Source of the DNA: Triatoma infestans
Lineage: Eukaryota; Arthropoda; Insecta; Hemiptera; Reduviidae
Direction of reading: 5' to 3'
Length of the DNA: 64,000 nucleotides
Assembly: GCA_011037195.1 (NCBI GenBank)
Contig: JAAEAF010003414.1
Span: 1 to 64,000, forward strand
Positions 22,305-34,567 of the stretch are shown here, piece by piece; within the stretch, counting starts at the first letter, position 1; each line of letters starts with the position of its first letter. A program made the translations under genes and the position numbers. The notes under the pieces were generated by a model that saw only the letters and a list, made by a program, of their open reading frames with translations, searched no databases and was not told the DNA's origin.

Positions 22305-22425
22305 CAGATTTTTTTTTGGCCTCAGGAGACCTTAAAACGTATATTTCCGGTGAAAACTCGATATCGAAAATGTGACACCTCCGACAATACTTATAACCAG
22401 CAGTTAGAGAAAGTAAAAAACGACA
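22305..22425 (-). repeat. Family R 5'-end fragment, minus orientation
   Basis: Complemented 5' blocks 'aggagaccttaaaacg', 'tatttccggtgaaaactcg' and 'cgacaatacttataaccag', ending near 'agagaaagtaa'. It sits tail-to-tail with the preceding copy and abuts the acceptor of the aminopeptidase exon at 22461. Confidence 0.6.
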
Positions 22426-22460
22426 CAACTTAATAATATTAAATGTTATTTTGTTAACAG

Positions 22461-25400
22461 TGTGGCTGGTCAATACGGTGAACGGTCAGAATGCTTCACC
22501 TTTAATGATGGCAGGAAGACAAAGAAATTACTGTCCACCAGGTCCAGATGATCAACCCGCTAATAGAGTTGATACCTCACATAGACTACTTAAATTGAGA
22601 GCAGAAATGAAGAATATAAAAGCTGTACAAAGAAAACCATTGGATGCATACATTTTGCCTGGTTGTGATGAACATCAAGTAGGTTTAAGACAAACTATAA
22701 TATTCATGCATTAATAATTTTATTGTAAGTATTCCAATTTCATTTGATTTATTATGGAAGCGCAGGAATTTTTTACTTATATAAATTTTAAAGAACATGG
22801 CTGAAGTCAGGTTTGGCTACCCGATACGTGGCGCATTCTGTATGTTATATTTGTTACCAATATCTGTAACTTCTCAAGGCTCTTTCTAACGTGCATAAAA
22901 TATAGAGATCTATATTTCTCACAGTTTATGTTCATTATTATTTTCTAATTGAGTGTAATAAAGAATTTTTTCATTCCTTCACTAACAATACTTTTGCAAT
23001 TTCTTATCTATCAACCTAAAAATCACCGAGTTAAAGATCTCAGTAGGTAACCTATTTTTTAGAGCATTGTGATAATTTTTTGAACTTATTAAACTTCTTT
23101 TTTTTAATAAATAACTTTTTTACTTTTTTTCAGAGTGAATTTCTCTCAGACAAAGATCAAAGACTGAAATACATATCAGGATATTCTGGAAGTCGAGCGT
23201 TTGCAGTTATAACCAATACAAAAGCTGCTCTTTGGGTCCCTGAAAATGATATCAGCTTAGCCAATGAGCAACTATCTTGTGAATGGGTGTTGAACAGTTA
23301 TTCAGACAGTGATGTAAGTTATCTTTATTGTAAATTATAATCTGTTACAAAACATTTAGAGATTAGATGTAACACCAGGCACCCGCAGAAGTCTTAATTA
23401 TTATCATTTTACCATTTGCAGACTCTTTGTAAAATTACTCAAATAATTAAGTTTCAGATATGTAATTTATTTCGTTGATAATCAGAATTTATCAATAATA
23501 TTTGCTTATTTTCAAGCCTTATAGTCAACTATAGAAATGACTCATTTTCTTTCAAATATTGACTAATTCTTTTAATAAAGCTAAGTCATAGATGCCAATC
23601 TTGGAGATAGGGTACTATAGTACAATTTTTTTTATGTTATTTTTCAGATAAGTATACATGAATGGTTGGGACATGAATTATCAAATGGTAGTAGAGTTGG
23701 TGCAAATCCAACATTATTGGCCCATTCAGAATGGGAAATTTTGAAGGAAAGTTTAACGCAAAAAAATTTAAAATTCCTACCAGTACCAAATATTTTAGTT
23801 GATGTGATATGGTTTCCAAAACCAAATGTTACTAGGCATGAAGCGCAGGTCTGGCCAATTGAGTTTGCCGGTAATAAATTTCAGTTATGATCCATATAAA
23901 TGAAATTCTGATTAATACAAAATGTTTTGCTTATGAGGTACCAACAACTTTGTTTTTTTATTTAAAAAGTAAAAAGAAAACAATTTTCTATTTATATTGT
24001 TCAATCCTTCTACAGGTAGAACCTGGCAAGATAAAGTTGCTGAAGTCAGAGAATTAATGAAAACTGAAGGCTGTGATGCTTTGGTTTTAACTTCGCTGGA
24101 AGAAATAGCATGGCTTTTAAATATAAGAGGCAGAGATATTCCATATTTACCTGTATTCAAAGCTTATGTTATAATATCTAGAGATCAATTAGATTTTTAT
24201 GCAGATCGTACAAAGATTGGTGAGGCAGTTCGAAAACATCTACAGACTGAATCATGCATTACACCATCATGTTTCAGGTGAGAAAATATATTTTTTTGCT
24301 TCATTAATTAGTTTCATTAATTTTAATAATACCCTATACCTCTTAGTATTTTAGTATTTTTTTTTTACAAGACGCATCAACATGAGTGATCAGAGCCGTC
24401 TCCGTGCACTGGCGGGGGTATTCCCTTACTATAGCCAACATAGGCAATCACCGGACAGTGAACTGTAGAGGCTGGTTTTACTGATGATTTTGCTGGTTAC
24501 CATTAGATAATTTCAGTTGGGTGGAAGTGGACTAGCCACTTCTTCAGGAATTTTAGCGCCCCTGGGGATATCCTAGGCTAAAATCACAAACAATATCTGT
24601 AACGATTCTTCTGTTAGTTCATTGACCCTATACCGGCTTAAGAAAGGAGTAAAATTTAATGTCAATTTAGGGATCGCTAAGTGTAACATAAAAACTGAGA
24701 GCATGAGGTATTATTGTATGTCAAAAATTTATAGGTTAAAATACCATCATTCGAAACGTATACAACAGAAAAATATACTATAAAATATATATACTATTAT
24801 TTTTTACAAATAATAATAATAATAATACTATTAGTCCTTTATGAATTTTGCATAATGCACTTCTATAGAGAACATCCTTACGAAGCTATTTGGCATGAAC
24901 TGGCCACATTTGCTCAAATTTGGAAGAAAGTTTGGTTACCAAGTCGAGCTCCATTTGCACCGGGAGTCAGTCATGCCATTTATATTTCTGTAAGTTATAT
25001 TAATATAAAATGTCAATAAATTGTTGAAAACAAATTAACATGTATACCCTTAATTCTAGATAAATCCTGAAGATAAAAGAATGTCTAAAGTGTCACCTAT
25101 AATAGCTATGAAAGCCAAAAAAAATCAAAAGGAAAGAGAAGGTATGAGAAAAGCGCATATTAGAGATGCCGCAGCGTTCTGTGATTTTATGGCGTATTTT
25201 GAAGTTAAGGTGTAACATTAATTTTAATTATTCAATTTTTAATATTAATTAATTAGTTGTTTAATCTATTTGCTAAATCATAAGTGTAGCAATAATTGAA
25301 ATTAGTAAGGTTAAGAACCTCTAGGTATCTAATTTATGATTTGGCAGCTAAGTTTTGTTTCAAATTTTGTCAAAAATTAAAAGAATTTTAATTATAAAAA

Positions 25401-28150
25401 TTAATAGTTAATGCATAGAAAAATTGTGGTATCGATTATTCTGCGACTATCAAAACAGTAAACATCAAACTAAATTTTTTCCCAGTATTATGTCGCTCCT
25501 ATAAAAGTTTGGATCCAGTACTTGATATAATCAACAACATTAATATAGCTGTGAAAACTAAATGTTTAATGAAAATGAAAGGCAAATTTACACGGTTTCT
25601 CGTATAAATTCATTAATTTTTAGATGAGACAAGGTGAACGTTGGGATGAAGTTACTATTGCAAATGAATTGGATCAGTTTCGCAGAGAACAATCACACAA
25701 TCAAGGTGTTAGCTTTAAGACTATTGTAGCATTTGGAACACATTCTGCTTTACATCATTATGAACCGAACAACCTAACTACAATAAAAATTGATAACACT
25801 AGTGTACTTCTTATTGATTCTGGAGGGCAATATTTGGGTAATAATTTTTGTACTAAAAATTATTTGACATGAATTTTTGAATATTAAAAAAAAATTTTAT
25901 TTATTAATTACTTATTGGTGTAAAAAAAAACAAAAAAAAAACGAAGATGGTACAACAGATGTCAGTCGTGTCCTACATTTTGGCAATCCTACAGCCGAAC
26001 AAATAGAGATCTATACCCGTGTGCTGATGGGTTTAATTGATTTAGCTTCATTAACATTTCCACCTTTGTTACCAATAAAAGAGGTAGATATTCTTGCAAG
26101 AGCCCCATTATGGAATATTGGAATGGACTATCATCATAATACTGGCCATGGAATTGGCACCTACTTATCTATACATGAAGGTAATTGATTTATATAGGAT
26201 CCAATCCAGTACTTGCAATTGTACAATTGTAATTTGATTCGTTCTGTTTTAAGACATTTTTCTATTTCATTTTGCAGGGCCAATATTAATTTCCAGAAAG
26301 TTTGATAACCAGGTGATATTTAAAGAAGGCTATTTTTTTTCAGATGGTAATTAATAAATATATACATATGTTATTTGAAAACATTCTTGCTTCTAAAAAC
26401 TTTGATTCAAAAATTAAAAATTTAATTTTTTGCTGAAAGATTATAATTATGAAGTCTTGCCAAGATTAGCAAGTTCCCTAAAATTGTTTCCTGGATGCTT
26501 CCTGTGTAAAGTGGTTACAGCTTTCTAAGGAATATCCTAACCTAACATGAATAATACTTTCAGTTATACCACTACACATTAGGCATGAAGGGATAGTTAA
26601 TTTCAGCTACTACTTGAATTCTGTGCAATCATAGGAGATTCTAACTCTCAATTCCCTTGTATAATTCCTGCCCTTTTTAAAATGAAAAATGAAGAGATTT
26701 GCAGGAAGCCCACAATAGATCTTCTAGGTTGCAATAGATTTGACCTCACACACTCTCTCTCTCTCTCTAATCCTCTTTAATCCTATCTAGGATTTTAATT
26801 TTAAATGAAGTAGCCTCTCTGAATGTGAAAAATAGAAAGAAGAAATTTTATCCAGTCTAGTTATTATAATTTAGGAGAAACATTCCAGCATTCTTTAACC
26901 GATTTTATATTTTGTAAAAAAAAACATTTAACATTCTACAGTTAAAAAAAAAATTAATGCAAAGGTAAAAGATTTTATTAGTTTATTTTTTATTTTTAAT
27001 GGTTTAATTAACCTAATTTGTTGATTATTCGGATTTCATGTACAATCTTCTATAAGAAAATTTTAGAGATTATTACAAATAAAAATATTAAAGAGAATCT
27101 TCACAAAGTAGACCATGTTCAAATCTGCTAAAATAAACAAATGTTTCAGAACCTGGTTACATTAAAGAAGACAGTTATGGTATTAGATTAGGAAATATTT
27201 TGGAAGTCGTTTGGCATCCCAAGGTAAACTTTCTAGCTTTTATTTCTAACAGAAGCATAAGTCTTATCTTTATTTTTAAGTCTACATGAAATTGATGAGG
27301 ACAAATTAATAAATAGTATTTATTATTTAATAGTATATATAATTATATAATAATTATAATTATAATAATATAATTATATAATAGCATATATAAAACTTTA
27401 ATGAATGCAAAAATAATATAGGTTCATAATAGGATTGTTATTTCCAAGTTTAATCTATATAGTACTTTTTACTATAATTTTAAAATTTATTTACTTATTT
27501 AAGGCAAAAATATTTTTTTAAATACATAATCAGTGTTTAATCTATTTTTTTTATTGATCCTTTTTGTTTTTAGAATGATACACATGAAAGATATATGAGT
27601 TTTAGTCCAGTTACATTGGTGCCGTTTGAACCAAAATTAATTGATATTAAATTGTTAGATCCTCGCCAGGTTAGTCCACTATAATAAAAATATTTGTGTA
27701 CAATTGGAATATTTATTTAAAAAAATCTTTTATTAGCAGTTTTGATAGTAAAGAAGAAGGGTGCCTCTTTTACATTTTCAGCCTTTTTCGATGAGTTTTG
27801 ACACATTATACACTTTGATTCTAGAACACTAGTAAAACTGCCAAGAATTATTAAATATTTCTAGAAAAAAATATCTTTTATTTTTCTAGTTCAGTTAGAA
27901 AAATATTAACCTACTTAATTTAACATTTTTACAGATTAAATGGTTGAATGAATTCAATACAAAAGTTAGAAATGAAGTTGGCGCTGAATTAAAGAATCAA
28001 TTAAGAATGAAAGGTTTCTATTGGATGATGGAAAGAGTACAAAACATTCCAGACAAATGTACTTTAAAAAGCAGAGCAACAAATTTTCAAATAAACTATG
28101 TATTTCAAATAATTGTGTTCTGTTCAATTGTGATAGCTTATTTTCACTAA
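22461..28150 (+). CDS. Xaa-Pro aminopeptidase (XPNPEP1/2-like), 12 visible exons
   Basis: Metallopeptidase of the M24B family that removes an N-terminal residue preceding proline. Exons: 22461-22678, 23134-23313, 23648-23870, 24016-24277, 24869-24989, 25060-25209, 25624-25837, 25947-26180, 26278-26346, 27150-27223, 27574-27669, 27935-28150. Reading phases agree at every junction, giving 684 residues after the split first codon. The first exon (start codon) is not found. WLVNTVNGQ at the beginning looks like the end of a signal peptide. Creatinase-like N-terminal domains (YISGYSGSRAFAVI; WQDKVAEVRELM; EIAWLLNIRGRDIPY) precede the catalytic domain: ALHHYEP, LLIDSGGQYLDGTTD, NTGHGIGTYLSIHEGP, FSDEPGYI. 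The final metal-binding Glu of 'GIR.EN' is Gly here (GIRLGN). The C-terminal hydrophobic tail (YVFQIIVFCSIVIAYFH) suggests GPI anchoring, as in XPNPEP2. Confidence 0.93.
24366..24480 (-). mobile_element. SINE fragment (family of 6331-6591) in aminopeptidase intron
   Basis: Shares 'caatcaccggacagtgaact' followed by 'gtagaggct' with the body of the SINE at 6331-6591, and the 'gacgcatcaacatgag' block with its distal end. It lacks the tRNA-like head. Located in the intron between 24277 and 24869. Confidence 0.5.
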
Positions 28151-28653
28151 TTTCTGTGTTATATTTATAGATTTTTTTTTTTTTAAATTCATCTTCCATT
28201 AAGTAGATAAAGTTTTTTGAGAAAAGTCGCCTTTAAGGCAAATTATTTGTAAAAATATTATTTTATAGATGTGTAAATAATTTTATTTAAAGATTGTTGT
28301 AAAGTGTACAAGGAAATAATTTTTTCACTTATTTAAGGCAAAAATATTTCCTTCATTAAAAAATTAAAAATTGCCTGTTTTCTTCTGATGAGGTTTGTGC
28401 TTTACTTAGTGAAATTATATTTATATTCTGGTATAAACATTACAACTCATGATAAAACTGATCGGTATAAAGTAACTTGAATATCTTGAATATTAAACCT
28501 AAATTGTGGCCTAATTGATGAAATTATAACAATTCTGTAATTAATTTATGCGGGTTTGGCTCTTTATCAAACCCACTTCTTAGAATAATTCTATTATATT
28601 CAATTACTATTAATGCTAAATCAAATAACAAAGCAGGCAATTTTATGGTGTTT

Positions 28654-28659
28654 AATAAA
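28654..28659 (+). terminator. Possible polyadenylation signal of the aminopeptidase gene
   Basis: AATAAA about 500 bases after the stop codon at 28148-28150. Chance occurrence is likely in AT-rich DNA. Confidence 0.25.
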
Positions 28660-30665
28660 CACTATAGCATTCCAAATATAAAAAAGAAATTAGATCTCAG
28701 GGGAAGGTAACAGCTTTTTCTATTAAAAAAGAATAGTACAATTTGTAGAGCAGATTATAGATTATATAAATATTAAAATATAGCAGTTACCATGTTTAAG
28801 AATGTTTTTTGTTACTTTTTTTTTTTAACACGCGTTATGGTGAATTTAATGTTAACCACAAAGTATGAGATTTGAAATTTATATATATACAAAATAAGCC
28901 GATTTTCTTCTAGATAGAGTGAATAAAAAATGTTTAAGTGACGTCCACCTTATTTCAACAAAGTAAGCCATACATATCATTAACCCATTTTTCGTAGTTT
29001 CGTAATTTTTTGTTTTAGAAAAACTCAATTTCGATTTTTTTTTCGCTTAGACCAGCCATATTTCAGAATAAACTCATTAATGTGAAAAGAATTTTAACCA
29101 CATTTTTTTGTAAAGAATGTTAGATATTCTGTAACATGAAGCTCTTTTCATTTATCTTGAGAAGTAAAAATTAGACTATTGGTTGGGTTTATTAATAGCT
29201 ACACAACATTCTCCACCAACGTTTAATAATAATAGTTGGCGATCCTTTTATGTATGTCATCTAAATTATGAATTTTCAATGTTGATAATGACATACAAAA
29301 AAGGTCAAATCGTAAACTGTTTATAAAAAAAATGTTTAAGTATAGAATCCAGATCCACTCGCCCAAACCCTCTCCTCCACCACACTTCCAGGTAATCCTG
29401 CAAGGCGATTGTTACGTCGTTGGCCCCGCAATTTTCTGGGAGACTAATGGTAGTTGTCACTGGATAACTACCATTCATGACTGTCACCTCGTTGTTTGTA
29501 TCTCCTATTAGCCTATTTACTTGTTACATATTTATTTATGTAGTTCAATAAAACAATTAAAAAAAAATAATCGAACACTATTGTGGCCGCCATAAATGTG
29601 AACCCAATCGAATTGAATTATGAATTTTCATATTATATTCATTGCCAAAAATGTTTTTAGGGAGATAACAAATTTGATTAACTTTTTCATTTTTATAAGT
29701 TTTAAAAATTATAACAGTGAGAGAATATTATCTTGGCTAGTTTCGTTAGAAAACGTTGCTTTATTAGAAAATATTTGTAATTTGAATTAATTATTAGTTA
29801 TTAGGGAGGAATTTATTATTGTGAATTTTTTTTTTTAATTAATAAATTTAAAAAAGATATTTCTCATATTGAGAATTTTTGTGCCGATCAAAAAATTGTT
29901 CTGAAAAATATATCATTTTTTTTTTATTGGTTAAAAGTAAATTCCTTACTTTCTAGAAATTGGTTACAGTGAATTCCTTACTGTAATCTAGATGAAATTT
30001 TACAAGGGTACCATTTATGTCCTAATGAAAAATATAAAAGAGAAAGTAAAATATGGTGTATTTTGTTTTCCTCGCCATATTTCTTCCCTTCTTGTCATCA
30101 GAAAGAATGAAAAATTTTAAATATCATATTTCGTTTATGCGAAAAAAATTTATATAACAAAAATCAAATAGAATTTTGATATCATTTTTTAAAAAGTTCC
30201 GTAAAAGTCCTCTGACCTGGTTATTTTGGTTATTAACATAACATTCATTTCTCTATCTTTTAAATAAACATGCGTTCCAGTTATATTAATTAGCATTATT
30301 TCTATTTTTAAAAACTGCGATTAACACTTGTTGTTTCGAAAGATTTGCAAAAACAATCAAATTATTCCACTTTTAACGTACATTATTGGAACACTGTTAC
30401 AACAATTTGATTAAAATTATATTTCCAGTTTTAAAATGTGCGATCCACACTAGTTATGATTGTCATATTTAACACATTATTCTATGCACAAAATATGAAA
30501 GATGGTTATTAAAGTTTATTAATTGAAAAACTGTTGCATCATATTGGTTATCTACTGATAATAGATAAATTTGGTACTGTAAATCCCGAAATTTGAAGCA
30601 TTTCAAAATATTTCAGTTAAATGTTACAAAAAAAAAAAGAAAAGAAAGTTGAATGATGGGGGTCC
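28660..30665. other. AT-rich intergenic sequence with one GC-richer block
   Basis: No host gene recognised. The block at 29335-29500 is GC-richer than its surroundings. On the minus strand it is open for TVMNGSYPVTTTISLPENCG and the following 30 or so residues, ending WWRRGFGRVDLDSI. It may be a fragment of an unidentified transposon protein; no family could be named. Confidence 0.35.
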
Positions 30666-30669
30666 GCAA

Positions 30670-30805
30670 TGCTGGATAACATCTGGGATTTTATCCATTG
30701 CTTATTATTGTTGTATATTGTATGCTGTTATTATTGCTTGTATTTTTGTTACAACAAAACAAAAGCATGTTAGAATGGATAAAATCCCAGATGTTGTAGA
30801 AAGTA
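30670..30805. repeat. Short hairpin element sharing ends with palindrome family B
   Basis: A perfect 22-bp inverted repeat, 30678-30699 and 30774-30795, contains 'atctgggattttatcc' and its complement around a 74-base loop. The arm resembles the end of the family B element at 10845 ('atctatgattttatcc'). No hammerhead core is present in the loop. Confidence 0.6.
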
Positions 30806-32870
30806 AATGAAATCTAATAGCTCTTTTCAGTCATCAAGTTAGATTGTATAAAAAATTGAAGGGAAGCTTTAGAAATGTGACCTTTCTTAGAAAATAAAAA
30901 AAAATCACACGTATATATTATAAAATTAAAAAAAATACAGTATAGTATACCAAAACAAAAACAAATGCATAACTTCAAAATGTGCGAAAATGGGATAAAA
31001 GGGCTTTTATGGCTTATTTTGTTGCAATTGGATTGCATAATTACCCAAAAAAATTGCTTTGATCCCTTGATCATGTTTATTAACTGTATAATTGATTAAA
31101 TAAAGCATATTTCTAAAAATATTTTAAAATATACATAGAAATTATGTAGAAAAGGTTACCTTCTTAGCTTTATGTATTTATTGTATTAAAGACTAAATAT
31201 GTATGTTAAGTTTTACTGTTCAATATTGATAAAGAAATCTAAATTTATAATATATATTAAATATGAAGATAAATCTTAATGAAGTAGTAAATAAATCATA
31301 TGCCATTAGAGGCGAAATATAAAGTACACCTTTGAAATTTTTGCATTGCTGAATAAAAAATTTAAGTAATGAATGAACATGTAAAATTGAATTCATTTAT
31401 GGAGAGGTGAAGAGAGAGAGAGAAAGACCAATGATCTTTTTTATTAAGTGAATCTTTTACAAAACAATAGTAACAGTCATGTTACCAAACCAAAGTTGAA
31501 GGTTATCAGAATTTTCTTCTGTTTAGTATTATTATATGTAGTAATCTGTCTTTATTACCAACGAAATGCAGTACAAAGAAATTGTTAATTTTTCCCTAGT
31601 AACTGCAAATACTTTCAAAAAATAAAAAAAAAATAACACTGCCTTAATTAGTGATTTTAATGTGATGATGTAATTTATATTTCATCATTATATGTAATGC
31701 TCCAAAGCTATAATGCACACGATAATATATGTAACAATCCATGTTGAAAGTTAAGTAATATTTTAAATTAAAAATAAATATTAATTAAAAAAAAAACGCT
31801 TTTAGGACAACATAAAGAGAGCTTTATTGCTTTTTTTTTTTCTTCTTTAGTTATATTATTTTCAATATAATTTTAATTTTTGCATTAAAAATTAAGAAAT
31901 TTTAAAACCAACATTAATTCTAAAACACATGTGTCAGTTTTAATTTGATGTTTTTTATTTTGAACTAACTTTATAGTGAACTCAATGTAGATAATTCCAT
32001 TTTTAATGTTTATTATAATATTATGGACTTTTGTATCTTTTACTTCCAAATAAGTTCACTCACTTAAATTGAAATACACTAAAATTGAAATGATTAATTG
32101 TATCCAATTAAATAATAAAAAATTGTATTTACATTTATTATAATTTAAAATTAATAATAACCAATCAAAAAAAAAAAAAAAATAGCAAAAATCATCTAAT
32201 TTATTGAAATATTTTTCTGCAAATTAAAGACAAATGTTTTTCATTGTGACTGCCTTAATTTAATGGCATTTATTTATATTTCTAATTGATATATATTTTT
32301 AATATTTGAAGCAGAATTCTTAAAGAGATTAAAATAAAATGAATTTATAATATACTAAAATGTTATAATTTATAACATAGTAAAAATTCACTGCAGGTCT
32401 AAGTACATTTTTCCAATTTTTTAATATTTGCAATTATTTGGCTCCTTGTAGTCCAACTAATTCAAAGCTTACCTTATTTTCAGAGTTACCAAAAATTAAT
32501 TCTTATAAAAAGAGTCATATCTCTATGTTATTATTATTATTATTTATAAAAAAAACTATAAAATTATTTATTTTAAAAATATAAATGTATGTATATTGAA
32601 CATATAATAAAGTATTACTTTATTTGGTGTATATAATTTTTACATTTTACTACCTTTTAGTTAGTCTGGTCATTTAGTCAACCAGAAGAATGAATTAATG
32701 GATACAACTAAAAAAAAAAATTATAAAATCTGGTTTAAACACTATTACAGACTTTCTGTTACTGCAATTTACATAGCAATGATGACAGATTTTCTACGAA
32801 CTTATAATTCTTACTATAGATATTTATTTGTCTTCATTATTATATAATTGTTAACATTTTTAGAAGAAGC
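30806..32870. other. Very AT-rich intergenic sequence, nothing recognised
   Basis: Long A- and T-rich runs. No gene or repeat family recognised. Confidence 0.4.
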
Positions 32871-32874
32871 CATA

Positions 32875-33480
32875 ACTTCGCCTACGCCCCAAAACCCGTT
32901 AAATGAAAAACTTTCAAATAAAAGTGATAGGTCTCTGAATTAATTGTTAGTAGGTATTCTAAATTTTCAGTCAATCGATTTTATTCAAACTCGAAATATT
33001 GGCAACATATTTGATTCTAATTAATATTATTCACATGAAAGAATCGCATAATAAACAAAAATTGTACATTGAAGTTAAACATAACACCTCCCTACCCTTT
33101 AAAAGTCGCCTTAAATAAATATATCAATTCCCAGAACAATATATCAATTAAAAGTTATTGCTTTTTAATATGCGTAATTTGATGCACCCAGTTTAAAGAA
33201 ATTTCATTGGAGCCAATGCTTAGAAATGTAAAATCCATTTAATAAAGCTGTACTTCCGGTTAAGAAATTTTAAAGGTAACTTTCTGTCAGATCTTATGGT
33301 GATATTCAAATGTTATAAAATACAATTTGAACAATTTGTGATTTTTTTTTTTTTTTTTTTTTGAGTTATACTAGTTTACATACGCGCGCGCACCATTTTC
33401 ACACACACCATTTTTCCATTCTCGGACTTACGAGACCATAAAAAGTGTATTTCGGAGAAACTGTACAAATTTTTAATTCG
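32875..33480 (-). repeat. Family R repeat, near full-length, minus orientation
   Basis: From 'cgcctacgccccaaaaccc' through 'caatcgattttattcaaac', 'ctgtacttccggttaagaa', 'ctgtcagatcttatggtg' and 'aaagtgtatttcggag' near 33450. It lies head-to-head with the next copy, their 5' ends meeting near 33485. Confidence 0.68.
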
Positions 33481-33484
33481 TTTT

Positions 33485-34150
33485 TTTTTACTATCTCTTA
33501 TTTCTCTGGTGAGAGAAAGTATTGTAATCGTGTCAAATTTTAGATTTCAAGTTTTCACCGGAAATCCCTGTTTTAAGGTCCCTTGGGTCCAAAAAAAAAA
33601 AAAAATGATTTTTAGAAAATGGTCTGTGTTTATGTGAACAGTATAGCTCAAAAACGAAAAATCACTGGAACTTCAAACTTGATATCCCATTTTGATATCT
33701 TCATGGGATCCGAATATAGGTTGTCCGTAAAAAATTTCTTAACCAGATGTAACCACGTTACTGAATGATTTTTTTGTTCATTTTCTCTCGATTTTCTTTA
33801 AACATGATACATTAATTACACATGATAAGAGGCTACAATTTTTATTACTAATCTTTCTCGGGGAAAATTCATTTAAGGTTGGTTTTAGCGGAGAGGTGGA
33901 TATATATTTTCCTCTAAAGTGTTATTTTAGTTTATTATAGAATTCTATCATGTAAATCATATTAAATAAACTTGAATATGTTGCGAATATTCCGAGTTTG
34001 AAGAAAATCGGTTGATCGGAAGTGTTTTTTTTTTATTGGAATTATTTCTGTTTTCTCTACGATTTTATATATAAAGACATGGTAGGATTTCATTAAATTT
34101 GATACACTAACTATGATCTATCACTTTTTTGCGAAAGAAATCATTAAGAA
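33485..34150 (+). repeat. Family R repeat, plus orientation, interrupted by palindrome C
   Basis: Starts with 'tactatctcttatttctctg' and 'gtgagagaaagtattgtaat' at 33489-33528, then all family modules in order to 'atcacttttttgcgaaag' at 34118-34135. The remainder resumes after the inserted palindrome at about 34662-34830 ('ttttgggggagaggggc' to 'agagaaagtcatgtgac' and 'atttcagagtaga'). Confidence 0.7.
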
Positions 34151-34272
34151 GATTATTCTTGTTGGCCGTTAGTTGTAATATGAAAACAAAAATTAGTTGG
34201 CCTCTCGACCAATTGTTGGTAAAAAAACAAAACCAAAAAATAAATTTTGTAATTATTTTTTAATAATTAACA

Positions 34273-34313
34273 GTTCGACGTTTCGACAAACTTTGTTTGT
34301 CTTCTTCAGGAAC
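34273..34313 (-). ncRNA. Candidate minimal hammerhead ribozyme, family C left arm
   Basis: Minus strand from 34313: stem I GTTC, core CTGAAGA, linker A, stem II GACAAAC with loop AAA and GTTTGTC (seven perfect pairs), core GAA, stem III AC and GT without loop, cleavage base C, closing stem I GAAC. The core fits CUGANGA. GTTC and GAAC pair perfectly. The tiny stem III implies that a dimer would be needed. Confidence 0.68.
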
Positions 34314-34526
34314 AATATAAAACAAAATTAAAGAAAAAACAAAATTATAACATGAAACACAAACAAAAAACCAAATACATCGGTGAGATTACAGTAGTAA
34401 TGATATTACTATAGTAATGATATTACATTAGTAATGAGATTACTACTGTAATCTCACCTATGTATTTGATTTTTTGTTTGTGTTTCATGTTATAATTTTG
34501 TTTTTTCTTTAATTTTGTTTTATATT

Positions 34527-34567
34527 GTTCCTGAAGAAGACAAACAAAGTTTGTCGAAACGTCGAAC
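34527..34567 (+). ncRNA. Candidate minimal hammerhead ribozyme, family C right arm
   Basis: Exact inverted counterpart of the motif at 34273-34313, with identical core, seven-pair stem II and four-pair stem I. Predicted cleavage follows the C at 34563. A transcript through the whole palindrome in either direction contains one sense ribozyme and one antisense copy. Confidence 0.68.
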
